Source: Candidimonas humi
GTDB taxonomy: Bacteria > Pseudomonadota > Gammaproteobacteria > Burkholderiales > Burkholderiaceae_B
DNA: 64,000 nt
NCBI RefSeq assembly: GCF_019166065.1
Contig: NZ_JAHTBN010000007.1
Span: 1 to 64,000 of the forward strand
Direction: 5' to 3'
The translations under genes and the position numbers were made by a program. Under the pieces are notes generated by a model. It saw only the letters and a list, made by a program, of their open reading frames with translations, searched no databases and was not told the origin of the DNA. Positions 20,460-29,255 of this stretch are shown one piece after another. How positions within the stretch are numbered: the first letter of the stretch is position 1; the number at the start of each line of letters is the position of its first letter.

Positions 20460-21206
20460 ATGAATCTGCAGAACAATCCCTACTCAACACCCAAAGAGCT
20501 GGAAGATCGTGTGGAGGAGGCCTTCAGCGCGGGCGAACGAGCCCGACCAATACCGGACGCCGCGAAGGAACACCTGATCCTCACCCAGGAATATCTCAAA
20601 GGACTCAAAGACCACATGACTGGTCTGTATATCGCCAGGGACATCGAGGGCGTGGATATCCCGGATGCAGACTTTGAGGCTGGACGCGCACTGATCCGCG
20701 AGACCGAAAATCTCATCGCCGAAACGCAGACGGCCTGGGAGTACGAACAGCATCGGGATTTTTACCGCCGATTGGGACTTGAAACCCATGAACCGGAGCA
20801 AGAAAGCCCCGAAGACACCTTCGTGGTTTCCATCGACTGCGAGTACTGGGAGCCGGAAGACCTGGAAGCGGGCCAATCCAGTTGGGCAGATACCACGGTG
20901 GAACGTGAAGCCGTCGATACCGAAACGCTTCGGCGACTGGCACAAGACCACGGCCTGGACTCACCCTCCGCATCCGATCCACGGCAGGCCCCATCGCTCT
21001 GGTTTTCATCGAGCACGCCACGCGAAGATCGTGCCTATTTTGAACAAGGTGTGCACAAGTACTACAGCCTGCACATTCACGAGGTCAACGGCCATCCTCC
21101 GCAACCTGCCGACTACCAGCGCGTATCCGATCTCATCGGTGCACGCTTCGATCATCCGCTAGAGCGGCATGAGGCCACTCACGAAATGGATGGGCCGGAT
21201 TTCTAA
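20460..21206 (+). CDS. acidic protein of unknown function inside the secretion operon
   Basis: The 248-residue protein is strongly acidic and has no signal peptide or membrane segment. It begins with helical, charge-rich sequence (KELEDRVEEAFSAGERARPIP) and has a C-terminal half rich in Tyr, Trp and His (FVVSIDCEYWEPED, YYSLHIHEVNG). I do not recognise a family. It starts 18 bp after virB4, with GGAGG upstream, so it is translated from the same message. A role as an accessory or exclusion factor is possible but speculative. Confidence 0.6.
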   Translation: MNLQNNPYSTPKELEDRVEEAFSAGERARPIPDAAKEHLILTQEYLKGLKDHMTGLYIARDIEGVDIPDADFEAGRALIRETENLIAETQTAWEYEQHRDFYRRLGLETHEPEQESPEDTFVVSIDCEYWEPEDLEAGQSSWADTTVEREAVDTETLRRLAQDHGLDSPSASDPRQAPSLWFSSSTPREDRAYFEQGVHKYYSLHIHEVNGHPPQPADYQRVSDLIGARFDHPLERHEATHEMDGPDF

Positions 21207-21395
21207 CCCCTTTATCAACGTGTTGATGTCCGCATCCAAGGGCACCGAGAAACACGGCCTAATGGAACATCCTGAAACTGTGCAATCAAGCGGCCTGCAC
21301 TACAAAGATTGAATACGCCTGCAGCGTACGCAATCCCTGGACATTTTTCACGAATAGCCGGGCCCTTCAACTGCCGCTCACTATAGGAAAACCGC

Positions 21396-21779
21396 ATGAA
21401 CCGACGAAACTTCATCGCCGCCATTAGTTCTGCCACACTGCTCACGCCCCTAGTCGGATGTAATAGTGAGCCCGGGGGTGAGAAGTTTCTTGGATATTGG
21501 AAGTCAGATAGCAAATATGATCCTGACGCGATCCATATCACTCGCAACGGCGATAGTTTTCTGTTCACCGTCGTAACGAAAGACCCTTTCGGTGGCGGTT
21601 ACCAAGCTCACAAACTGCCTGGAAAGCTAGACGATTCGGACAATATTCTGGCAGTAGGCGACAAACGCGTTGCCTACGATGAAAGCGCCGATATCATCGT
21701 TTCAGGCCAAATGAAAGCGCATCGTGCAACAGAGGCTGAATATCAAGCCATTGCACAGCAAAGCGACACGCAGTCCTGA
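21396..21779 (+). CDS. lipoprotein, possible entry-exclusion protein
   Basis: The 127-residue product has a lipoprotein signal (MNRRNFIAAISSATLLTPLVGC, lipobox LVGC with Cys22), so it is probably attached to a membrane. The mature part has GYWKSDSKYDPDAIHITRNGD and resembles small beta-rich lipoproteins. It lies between the virB4 block and virB5. In pKM101 and R388 an Eex lipoprotein is encoded near virB5/virB6, so entry exclusion is a reasonable inference. There are 189 bp before it that may hold a separate promoter. Confidence 0.5.
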   Translation: MNRRNFIAAISSATLLTPLVGCNSEPGGEKFLGYWKSDSKYDPDAIHITRNGDSFLFTVVTKDPFGGGYQAHKLPGKLDDSDNILAVGDKRVAYDESADIIVSGQMKAHRATEAEYQAIAQQSDTQS

Positions 21780-21816
21780 TCCTCGCGCCTAACGGCGCAC
21801 TCCCTGGAGACCCCTC

Positions 21817-22521
21817 ATGACACGCTGCAAGCTATTTGCGGCGGGCATTTCCCTGTCCGTCGTATTGATCAATACCACCTACGCGAGTGGAATTCCAACG
21901 GTTGATGCTGCCACGATCGCTCAATTGCAGCAGCAATTACTGACGGCCAAAGATCAATTGAAAAATCTGAGCAAACAACTGTCTACAGCCAAGAGCCAGC
22001 TTGCCGCACTGACGCAATCAAGTGGTTACGGCAATGTGGTTGGCAGCCCAGACTCGCGCGATCAGCTTCGCTCTGCATTGCCCTCAACTGCCCAAGATCT
22101 GCTGAATCAACCTACCAACTCAAGCCTCAATGCAGACGTTAGCCGCGTCACGGACTCCGTCACTGCCCCTGTCAATTTTCAGGAAGATCGAGCCAAGCTT
22201 TCCAAGAGGGCATTGGATATTGAAGCAACCGCTAAAGCGATGAGCCAACGCGCCTATGACTCAATGACCCAACGCCTAGCTAACATTGATGCCCTGCAAG
22301 ACAAAATAAACCAGACGAGCAACCCCAAAGAAATCGCCGAACTACAAGCACGGATTCAAATTGAACAGTCCAACATCGTGGCCGAGCAGACACGCATTCA
22401 ACTAGCCTCGCAACAACTTGAAGCGGAGAGACACCTGCTACAAGCGAGAGCTGAACGGGTATATGGCGGGTGGTTTGGAGATAACAACACCGATGATGTA
22501 GACGCTCAACCTCACAACTAA
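21817..22521 (+). CDS. virB5: VirB5-like minor pilin
   Basis: The 234-residue protein has a signal peptide (to about TYASG) and long coiled-coil stretches (AQLQQQLLTAKDQLKNLSKQ and the ELQARIQIEQSN region), as in VirB5/TraC/TrwJ pilus-tip adhesins. The C-terminus has a second helix-rich part. It lies directly before virB6, as in IncW and IncN systems. Confidence 0.85.
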   Translation: MTRCKLFAAGISLSVVLINTTYASGIPTVDAATIAQLQQQLLTAKDQLKNLSKQLSTAKSQLAALTQSSGYGNVVGSPDSRDQLRSALPSTAQDLLNQPTNSSLNADVSRVTDSVTAPVNFQEDRAKLSKRALDIEATAKAMSQRAYDSMTQRLANIDALQDKINQTSNPKEIAELQARIQIEQSNIVAEQTRIQLASQQLEAERHLLQARAERVYGGWFGDNNTDDVDAQPHN

Positions 22522-22530
22522 GGTCGCACT

Positions 22531-23481
22531 ATGCCCGGAATGACTCCGTCGGCTTCTTCGTCATTGTCCCCAAGCAATATTGCTCAATGGGTCATGTCTG
22601 AAACCGAGAATACATTAAGCAACGCTGTAAACGGCCCCATGCAGGCGTTATTCCAGGCCCTCATGCCCGTCATCGTCGTAGGCCTCACTCTCCAATTTGT
22701 CGTGTATGCATTTGCCCTCATGCACGGGCAAAGCAATATGACAGTGACGGAATTCTTTCGCAAAGCCATTCTCGTCGCCGTTGTCTCAATGATCTTTGGC
22801 GTGGGAGGCCTATACCAGAAGAACATCGCGGACACGATGATTGCATTACCTGACGATGTCACACAACTGGCACTAGGTACCAGCGATGTCGCAGTAGAGG
22901 TCGATAAATTGCAAAATGAGACCAGTAAAGCCTCCGGTGCCATGATGGGTAAGGGTCAAGATGCTTGGTACAACTTCTTGCCCTCCACTAAAGAAGTGCT
23001 CGTCAGTATTCTCGCCACGTTAGTACGTGCAAACGCAGCAATAGTTGGCAGCATCATTATTGTGATGATCGTCGTATGCAAAGTCGGTATGGCATTGGTA
23101 GTCGCGACTGGCCCCATATTTATTGCAGCGACGCTATTTGAGCCGACCAAGCCACTTCTCAACAGCTGGATCTCTCAAGCACTAAATTTCGTGTTCTTAG
23201 CATTGTTGGCCGGCCTTATTTTCGGGCTGATGTTGCAAATGAACGTTGAGCTTATCCGCATGATCGCCGATCAGATCAATGGCGGCGCGAAAGATATTCT
23301 GAGCCTCTATGGCGCACAACTGCTTGTCGGTATTGCCAGCCTAATCGTCATGATCATGATCCCCGGCCTCGCTGCAGGCCTCTCCAATGGCTTCGGCGCT
23401 CAACTCGGTATTGGAGCCGCCGCTAAAGGCGTGTTTTCCATCATGCGCCTGCGCAGCATGATACGCCCACGCGCCAAGTAA
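22531..23481 (+). CDS. virB6: VirB6 polytopic membrane protein
   Basis: The 316-residue protein has five or more membrane segments in the TrbL/VirB6 pattern, with the diagnostic LVRANAAIVGSIIIVMIVVCKVGMALVVATGPIF region and a C-terminal SLIVMIMIPGLAAGLSNG segment. VirB6 forms part of the inner-membrane channel. Start ATG 22531 lies 9 bp after virB5. Confidence 0.9.
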   Translation: MPGMTPSASSSLSPSNIAQWVMSETENTLSNAVNGPMQALFQALMPVIVVGLTLQFVVYAFALMHGQSNMTVTEFFRKAILVAVVSMIFGVGGLYQKNIADTMIALPDDVTQLALGTSDVAVEVDKLQNETSKASGAMMGKGQDAWYNFLPSTKEVLVSILATLVRANAAIVGSIIIVMIVVCKVGMALVVATGPIFIAATLFEPTKPLLNSWISQALNFVFLALLAGLIFGLMLQMNVELIRMIADQINGGAKDILSLYGAQLLVGIASLIVMIMIPGLAAGLSNGFGAQLGIGAAAKGVFSIMRLRSMIRPRAK

Positions 23482-23549
23482 TCCAGCGGCCTGCTGTCCC
23501 CCTCCATTCCTTCCTAATTGTTCTGTCCGCAGACAGAGCGGGAGTTCCC

Positions 23550-23687
23550 ATGAAAAACATCGTTGCCGCCCTGGCATTGGCCGGGCTGCTGGCCGGTTGC
23601 GCCTTTCACGTGCCAGAGCCACCCCAACCCGCTGACTCGCCCCGTGTGCCGGTCAATGCCACGCCACCGCTTATTCAAGGAGTTTGA
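23550..23687 (+). CDS. virB7: VirB7-like lipoprotein (45 residues)
   Basis: This short gene lies in the virB6-virB8 gap. The product has a lipoprotein signal with lipobox LLAGC (Cys17), then a proline-rich tail (VPEPPQPADSPRVPVNATPP). Size, order and lipobox fit VirB7, which is tethered to the outer membrane and pairs with VirB9 in the core complex. A purine-rich GGGAG precedes the ATG. Its stop is 3 bp before the virB8 GTG. Confidence 0.85.
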   Translation: MKNIVAALALAGLLAGCAFHVPEPPQPADSPRVPVNATPPLIQGV

Positions 23688-23690
23688 TTC

Positions 23691-24377
23691 GTGCCCGAAG
23701 CCCTCAAATCCGAAGATATAGCTGCCTATCTGGAACAGTCTCGCGGCCTGGAGCGTGATTATTTCGGCGAAATTTTCCGCAGCCGAAAACGCGCCTGGCA
23801 AGTTGCCATCGGATCTGCGCTCATTGCCACAGTCGCCATCGCTGCCGTCGTCGGCCTGACGCCGCTAAAAGCGCCTCCTGAAATGTACGTTGTGCGTGTC
23901 GATGAGGCTACCGGCACGGTCGAGCACGTCAGCCAGCTCGGACAACCGCTGGAAGACTATGGCGAACGCATCGCCAAGCATTTCCTGAATACCTATGTAC
24001 TGAACTGCGAAGGCTACAGCTGGCAAACCATTCAGGAGCAATTCGATACGTGCGCCCTGTTGTCCTCCGCACCCATTCAGACGCAATACGGCAAACGCTT
24101 TGAAGGAGAGGATGCCGTCACGACACGTCTGGGCACCGAGGGCACGGTCGATGTACAGGTTCACTCCATCACACTCGGAGCCAATCAGGCGGCCATTGTC
24201 CGATTCACCAAGACAGAGCGAGAAGTGACGTCGGGCAACCTCACCAACGTTCAGCACCTGATTGCCACCGTGGCCTATCAATACACCGATGTGCCGCTCA
24301 CTGAAGAGGTCGCACGCCTGAATCCGTTGGGTTTCCAGATCACACGCTATGACCTGGCTGCCGACTTGTCGCGCTAA
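23691..24377 (+). CDS. virB8: VirB8-like bitopic inner-membrane protein
   Basis: The 228-residue protein has a cytoplasmic N-terminus, one membrane helix (about residues 38-58: VAIGSALIATVAIAAVVGL), and a periplasmic VirB8 domain with the conserved NTYVLNCEGYSW region and a C-terminal NPLGFQITRYDL motif. The start codon is GTG at 23691, placed 3 bp after virB7. VirB8 nucleates assembly of the secretion complex. Confidence 0.93.
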   Translation: MPEALKSEDIAAYLEQSRGLERDYFGEIFRSRKRAWQVAIGSALIATVAIAAVVGLTPLKAPPEMYVVRVDEATGTVEHVSQLGQPLEDYGERIAKHFLNTYVLNCEGYSWQTIQEQFDTCALLSSAPIQTQYGKRFEGEDAVTTRLGTEGTVDVQVHSITLGANQAAIVRFTKTEREVTSGNLTNVQHLIATVAYQYTDVPLTEEVARLNPLGFQITRYDLAADLSR

Positions 24378-24404
24378 CTCCCATATCGCCCTGAAGGAAC
24401 TCTC

Positions 24405-25292
24405 ATGCTTGAACACTTCCCCAGACGGCAGGCGTTGGCGCTCGTGCTTTGTCTGGCACTGCCTGCAAGCGCGCTAGCGCTGGAAACACCTCGACCCTCA
24501 AAATCGGATCATCGCGTACGCTACGTCAATTACAACGCGGCAGAAGTGATCCAGCTCAATGCCATCATTGGTGTGGCAACCCATATTGTCCTGGAGCCAG
24601 GCGAGCACTATGTCTACCACGTCTTCGGTGACAGTCAGGCGTACGCGTTTACGTACAAAGACAATCACCTGTTCTTCAAACCGACAGCCGAAAACGCCAA
24701 CACCAACCTGCTTGTCGTCACCAACCGGCGCGATTACAGCTTCCGGCTTTCGTACAGCGACAATCGCCACTCACCGGCACTGTACAAACTAGTCGTCCGC
24801 TATCCCGACACCGAAGCCAAGCAACGTATTCAAGCATCGCGGAAAGCGGCGGTTGAGCAATCCCTACGCACGACAGGCGCTCCAATTAACTGGCAGGCCT
24901 ACACCCGCAACGGGGATGCAGGCATCGCGCCCGTACATGCCTGGGATGATGGCCGTCAGACCTGGTTGCAGTTTGCCTCTGAGGCCGACATCCCGACCGT
25001 CTATCGCGTCACCCCAGACGGTCAGGAAGTCATTACCAACTATCACATGGCCGATCAACGGACCATGGTGCTGCATCGCACTTCAGCCTTATGGCATTTA
25101 CGACTGGGAAATCAAGTGCTGGCCATCCATAACGATGCTTACGGTGTCACGCCGGTGCCGTCGCATACCGGAACAACCTCGCCTTCGGTCAAGCGCAACA
25201 TCAAAGGCGCACCTGCATCGCAACCCTCCGCGGTCATGCCCGTGCCCGCCGTGCAGCACAGCGACGACATGCAACAAAGGAATGCCCCATGA
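24405..25292 (+). CDS. virB9: VirB9 outer-membrane core protein
   Basis: The 295-residue protein has a signal peptide ending near ASALALE and the VirB9/CagX fold, with the N-terminal DHRVRYVNYNAAEV and ATHIVLEPGEHY segments, the central NLLVVTNRRDYSF motif, and a C-terminal domain contacting VirB7 and VirB10 (PTVYRVTPDGQEV). A proline-rich tail is present. Its last four bases overlap the virB10 start (ATGA), so the two are translationally coupled. Confidence 0.93.
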   Translation: MLEHFPRRQALALVLCLALPASALALETPRPSKSDHRVRYVNYNAAEVIQLNAIIGVATHIVLEPGEHYVYHVFGDSQAYAFTYKDNHLFFKPTAENANTNLLVVTNRRDYSFRLSYSDNRHSPALYKLVVRYPDTEAKQRIQASRKAAVEQSLRTTGAPINWQAYTRNGDAGIAPVHAWDDGRQTWLQFASEADIPTVYRVTPDGQEVITNYHMADQRTMVLHRTSALWHLRLGNQVLAIHNDAYGVTPVPSHTGTTSPSVKRNIKGAPASQPSAVMPVPAVQHSDDMQQRNAP

Positions 25293-26422
25293 CGGAAAAC
25301 GAGCAAGGCACGCTGCCGCTAGACTGCCAACCACCCAACGACCATGCAGCGCCTGACCTGGAGCGGGAGCCTCTGAACCTGGAGACCGCCGGACGCACCG
25401 CGCCGCGTGGTGCACGGGCTTTTCTCTGGCTCACTATCCTGGTCGCGCTTGCCGTCGCCATCGGCGTGCTCATCAAGGCCTGGAGCCATGACCAGCAGGA
25501 GGACACCAACAACGGCCTGGAAGCGGACCAAAGCGGCATCACCAATCGTCTGAAAACGCCCAAGGTGGAACGCCCTGCGCCACAGCCAGCCCCTGCACCG
25601 CCGGTTTCCGATCCCTCACCCGAACCGAGCTATAGCGTGCCGCCGCCTGCGCCGGAAGCACCACCGCCCGCCGATGAATTGACACAGCGTCGGCTGCTCA
25701 GCCCATTGCAAAGAAATGGCGGGGACGGAAACGGCGAGACCACGAACCAGCCAACTGCGGCACAAGGCCCGTATAACGATGCAGGCCCCTTGGCCGACAG
25801 GTTACGCCCACTGGAGTTATCTCCATCTGTGGCAGGTCAACTTGGCGACAGGAACTTCCTGCTGACGCAGGGCACCATGATCGATTGCACGCTGCAAACA
25901 AAACTCGTCAGTACACAATCCGGGTTTCTAACCTGCCTGGCCACACACGATGTCATGAGTGCCAACGGCAAAGTCAAACTCATCGATGCCGGGACCAAAT
26001 TTACCGGCTATCAGTCTGGCGGCATCCAGCAAGGCCAGGCCCGCGCCTTCGTGACCTGGAACCGATTGGAAACGCCCAGCGGCGTGATCGTGAATCTGAG
26101 TTCACCCGGCACCGGCCCGCTTGGCGAAGCCGGGGTGGATGGCGAGATCGACAATCACTTCTGGGAACGCTTTGGCAACGCCATTTTGCTGTCTCTGGTC
26201 GGTGATTTCGGCAACTGGGCCTCCAACCAAGGCCAGTCTGGCAACGACAACATCCGTTTTGACAATACGGCCCAGGGTGGCCAGGAAGCCATTGCCAAAA
26301 TACTGGAGAAGTCGCTGGATATTCCCCCCACGCTTTATAAAAACCAGGGCGAACGCATCGGCATCATGGTCGCCCGTGATCTGGACTTCAGTCACGTCTA
26401 TGAGCTTGAACCCATCCGCTGA
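25289..26422 (+). CDS. virB10: VirB10 core-complex protein
   Basis: The 377-residue protein spans the envelope. It has a short cytoplasmic part, one membrane helix (about residues 43-62: ARAFLWLTILVALAVAIGVL), a proline-rich periplasmic linker, and the TrbI/VirB10 beta-barrel domain with LLTQGTMIDCTLQTKLVS, GFLTC, and the GERIGIMVARDLDFSHVYEL C-terminus. It senses ATP energy and gates the outer pore. Its 3' end overlaps virB11 by 23 bp. Confidence 0.94.
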   Translation: MTENEQGTLPLDCQPPNDHAAPDLEREPLNLETAGRTAPRGARAFLWLTILVALAVAIGVLIKAWSHDQQEDTNNGLEADQSGITNRLKTPKVERPAPQPAPAPPVSDPSPEPSYSVPPPAPEAPPPADELTQRRLLSPLQRNGGDGNGETTNQPTAAQGPYNDAGPLADRLRPLELSPSVAGQLGDRNFLLTQGTMIDCTLQTKLVSTQSGFLTCLATHDVMSANGKVKLIDAGTKFTGYQSGGIQQGQARAFVTWNRLETPSGVIVNLSSPGTGPLGEAGVDGEIDNHFWERFGNAILLSLVGDFGNWASNQGQSGNDNIRFDNTAQGGQEAIAKILEKSLDIPPTLYKNQGERIGIMVARDLDFSHVYELEPIR

Positions 26423-27407
26423 ACCGATCCCATTTGATCGCTCCATCTCGGTTCGCACCTTTCTACGACCGTTAACCACCCACTTGGAGAACCCGAGCGT
26501 GACGGAAATTGCCATCGTGCGAGCTGGGGAGTTTTACACCCGTACGCGTGGGGCATGGGAGTTGCAGACGTGCCCCTCGCTCACCTACCCGCACCTGGAA
26601 GCCCTGGCCACCGCGTTGGCCGCGTACAACCACATGGCCCGCAGCCCCATCCAGTCTGTCATCCTGCCGGACGGAGAGCGTGGCCAGATCGTGATGCCGC
26701 CCGCCTGCATCGACGAGACACTGGCCATCAACATCCGCAAACACACACAAGCCGCAATTTCTCTGGAAGAACTGCAGGCACAAGGCGCGTTTGCGAGTAC
26801 GGCTACCAACGCGGCAAGCGACATCTCGGCATCAGACCAGGCGCTCATGACGCTGAAAAAGGCGGGTGACATTCCCCAGTTTCTGCACGAAGCGATCCTA
26901 GCGCGCAGAAACATCGTCATTTCGGGCGCGACGGGATCCGGCAAAACCACCTTTGCCCGCTCGTTGATCGACCGTGTTCCCATCGACGAACGGCTGATCA
27001 CCATTGAAGATGTCCATGAACTGATCCTGCCACGGCACCGAAACCGGATTCACCTGATGTACGGCGGCACACGCGGTCGAGTCTCGGCCACCGACAGCCT
27101 GGCCGCCTGCATGCGATTATCGCCCGACCGGATCTTTCTGGCCGAGCTCCGCGGCCCTGAAACCTGGGACTATCTGGCGGCATTGAATACCGGTCATCCA
27201 GGATCAGTCACCACCACACACGCCAACAGCGCCGCCGACGCCTTTGACCGGCTGGCCATCCTTATCAAGCAATCGCCAACCGGCGGCAACCTGGATTTGC
27301 CGACCATACAGGCCTTCTTGCGCCAGACCGTCGATGTCGTGCTGCATTTCGAACGCTTTCGGCTCAAAGAACTCTGGTTCGAGCCGAAAACACCAGTCAG
27401 CAGTTAG
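26400..27407 (+). CDS. virB11: VirB11 secretion ATPase
   Basis: The 335-residue hexameric traffic ATPase has Walker A GATGSGKT near residue 178, the Asp box ERLITIEDVHELIL, Walker B with FLAELRGPET, and the His box GSVTTTHANSA. ATG 26400 (MSLNPSAEPIPF) is preferred, overlapping virB10 by 23 bp; the longer open frame is a shadow of virB10. VirB11 works with VirB4 and the coupling protein. It is the last gene of the mating-pair operon. Confidence 0.95.
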   Translation: MSLNPSAEPIPFDRSISVRTFLRPLTTHLENPSVTEIAIVRAGEFYTRTRGAWELQTCPSLTYPHLEALATALAAYNHMARSPIQSVILPDGERGQIVMPPACIDETLAINIRKHTQAAISLEELQAQGAFASTATNAASDISASDQALMTLKKAGDIPQFLHEAILARRNIVISGATGSGKTTFARSLIDRVPIDERLITIEDVHELILPRHRNRIHLMYGGTRGRVSATDSLAACMRLSPDRIFLAELRGPETWDYLAALNTGHPGSVTTTHANSAADAFDRLAILIKQSPTGGNLDLPTIQAFLRQTVDVVLHFERFRLKELWFEPKTPVSS

Positions 27408-27555
27408 CCCGCCACACCGCCCGTCAGGGCAAACACCTGTTATTGCGTTGTCGGTCTGACATGTTCAGCCGACGATGCTCCCTTCCCCTGAACCCGTGTG
27501 AGGCACTGCACACGCGCCAGGCAGGCCTTATACCGGCTCGCCTGGAGCTTGACCC

Positions 27556-28473
27556 ATGATTTCATCCACACGCCAGCCCTTTCATCAGGACGGCAACGTA
27601 CTGCGTCGGTCTGCCGCCATGCAACGGGCCCACCAAAAGGCCCAGCAGGCCTTGGCGGCAGCCGCAGAAAAGCAGGCTCGCACCCCGACACCCTTTATCC
27701 TGCCCGGCATCAAGGAAACGGCGCGCGCCATTCCCAACTACATTGCCCGAAGCGCCGTCTTTGCGCCCGTGCGCCGAGGCTGGCGCACCCTGCACGACGA
27801 CGCGGTGTTTCTCGAAGGCAGCAACATCCTGCTCAAGGGATCCGGCAAGCAGTTAAGTGAAGACCATGCGGACATCTGGATGCATGCCATGTATCTGCAA
27901 ACCACGGCCTTGCTCGGCGAAGCACCCGTCATTAACCGCGCCGATTTTCTGCGAGGCATGGGCCGACCGACAGGCGGCAGCCAATACGAGTGGCTGCATG
28001 AAGGCATGAAAAATTTGGCCCGTTTTACGCTGTGCATTGAGGCCCGCCGCAAGGACGGCTCCATCAAGTACAGCTATGGCAATCATCCTTCAACGCGAGT
28101 GCTCGCCATGATCGGTGGCTTTGATTACGACGCACACAGCGGCTGTTACACCATTTATGCCGATCCGCGCTGGGCACAGATTTTCGGCAATCGAGAGTAT
28201 GCCCTGGTGGACTGGTCCAAGCGTTTGCAGATGCGGTTGGATCTGTCCAAAAGCCTGCAACGACTCATCGGCACCTCGTCGGACATCCAGCAGAAATACA
28301 GCCTCGATATCCTGAAAGAACGTGCGCAGTCTAGCGGTCGTATGCGTGATTTTCGGGTCAGTTTGGAGCGCAGTTTGGCCGAACTGGAGGCGTTGAACGT
28401 GATCGCCGAACCCCGAGTCGAGGCGGCCATCAAGGGACATGAACAGGCCGTTTGGACGCGACTGGATCGCTAA
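27556..28473 (+). CDS. trfA: TrfA-type plasmid replication initiator
   Basis: The 305-residue protein matches TrfA of IncP-type plasmids: an N-terminal variable part, then the signature GWRTLHDDAVFLEGSNILL, and winged-helix regions with ARRKDGSIKYSYGNHPSTRVLAM and LDLSKSLQRLIGTSSD. TrfA binds iterons and recruits DnaA and host helicase. A ribosome site (GGAG) lies 9 bp before the ATG. Four iterons and two DnaA boxes follow 88-288 bp downstream, making a complete replication module inside an integrated element. Confidence 0.9.
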   Translation: MISSTRQPFHQDGNVLRRSAAMQRAHQKAQQALAAAAEKQARTPTPFILPGIKETARAIPNYIARSAVFAPVRRGWRTLHDDAVFLEGSNILLKGSGKQLSEDHADIWMHAMYLQTTALLGEAPVINRADFLRGMGRPTGGSQYEWLHEGMKNLARFTLCIEARRKDGSIKYSYGNHPSTRVLAMIGGFDYDAHSGCYTIYADPRWAQIFGNREYALVDWSKRLQMRLDLSKSLQRLIGTSSDIQQKYSLDILKERAQSSGRMRDFRVSLERSLAELEALNVIAEPRVEAAIKGHEQAVWTRLDR

Positions 28474-28560
28474 CCCATCGTGCCATGACGTCTCATCCAG
28501 CGCACCAAACTCGCCTTCTCACAACCCGTTTATTGATCATTGATTGACCAAAAAATCGCC

Positions 28561-28569
28561 TGTGGATAA
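28561..28569 (-). promoter_or_regulatory. DnaA box
   Basis: TGTGGATAA is the exact reverse complement of the strong consensus TTATCCACA. It lies 16 bp before the first iteron. Confidence 0.75.
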
Positions 28570-28584
28570 GTGGTCTTCGGCGGC

Positions 28585-28662
28585 GGCATAGCATCGCGCC
28601 TGCATCGGCATAGCATCGCGGGTTATCGGCACAGCATCGCGCTTTATCGGCATAGCATCGCG
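28585..28662 (+). repeat. four iterons of a plasmid-type origin (oriV)
   Basis: The 14-bp unit GGCATAGCATCGCG occurs at 28585-28598, 28607-28620, 28628-28641 (one change, GGCACAG) and 28649-28662. Spacings are 22, 21 and 21 bp, two helical turns. The array follows the TrfA-type initiator, lies between two exact DnaA boxes, and is next to a T-rich stretch (28710-28742) that could melt. Together these are the parts of an iteron-regulated origin. Confidence 0.85.
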
Positions 28663-28752
28663 CATCGGTTTTGGAAACCCGCATGAATAGGGGCTCTCCA
28701 GCGATCTCGACGCCTTCTACCTTATTTCTACCTTATTACTACCAGGCAAGCT

Positions 28753-28761
28753 TGTGGATAA
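28753..28761 (-). promoter_or_regulatory. second DnaA box
   Basis: A second exact TGTGGATAA lies 91 bp after the last iteron, on the far side of the AT-rich segment. The arrangement box-iterons-AT region-box is typical of iteron plasmid origins. Confidence 0.75.
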
Positions 28762-28817
28762 GTTGCCCTGTGGCAAGCCGCAACCCCACCCCGTTTTCAA
28801 CTCAACCATGGAAGCCT

Positions 28818-29255
28818 ATGAATGAAGCCCGACCCGTAGCGCGCTATCGCGCCACCCTCGCGACCTTGGATCCTCGCATCAGCACCGCCGCACAACTGCG
28901 CGCCCTGTTTCCGTTGATCGAAGCGGAGCTGGCAACGGGTGTCCCACATGCTGCCGTGCTGGACGATTTGGCAGCGGCTGGCCTGCAGGTTCAGTTCGGC
29001 ACCTATGCCATCAATCTCTACCGCTGGCGCAAAGCGCAGAGGAAAGCCGCCAAGTCACCGTCTCCACCCTCAACCCCCACCTCCTCACCCCCCACACTGG
29101 ATGCCATTCAGGGACGACCCCGCGACATCCAAACGCCTGGTGATCTGCGAAAGATTCGCGACATGCGTATTGACTTGGAGGCACTGCGCCGAGAAGGCCA
29201 GGCCAACCGTACGCCCGCCATTGACAACCCGCCCACCAAAAGGAACAAACCATGA
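28818..29255 (+). CDS. putative DNA-binding plasmid maintenance/transfer protein, first gene of stb-like operon
   Basis: The 145-residue protein has a helical N-terminal domain (LRALFPLIEAELATGVPHAAVLDDLAAAGLQVQFGTYAINLYRWRK) that resembles helix-turn-helix modules of plasmid proteins, a Pro/Ser-rich linker, and a charged C-terminal helix (DLRKIRDMRIDLEALRREGQ). Its last four bases overlap the stbB-like start (ATGA). The position corresponds to stbA in the stbABC operon of R388, but the family match is not certain. Confidence 0.6.
   Translation: MNEARPVARYRATLATLDPRISTAAQLRALFPLIEAELATGVPHAAVLDDLAAAGLQVQFGTYAINLYRWRKAQRKAAKSPSPPSTPTSSPPTLDAIQGRPRDIQTPGDLRKIRDMRIDLEALRREGQANRTPAIDNPPTKRNKP

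Larger units (their letters stand above)
28474..28817. other. candidate vegetative origin region
   Basis: This gene-free stretch holds the two DnaA boxes, the iterons, and an AT-rich segment with repeated CTACCTTATT near 28717-28738. A minus-strand open frame across it merely reads the iterons and is not a gene. Confidence 0.7.

Noticed and set aside
28585-28662. CRISPR array
   Set aside because: Units are only 14 bp with 7-8 bp spacers of related sequence, and there are no cas genes; iterons explain the pattern.
28493-28684. Minus-strand ORF rich in CYAD repeats
   Set aside because: It is a translation of the iterons of the replication origin, not a protein gene.
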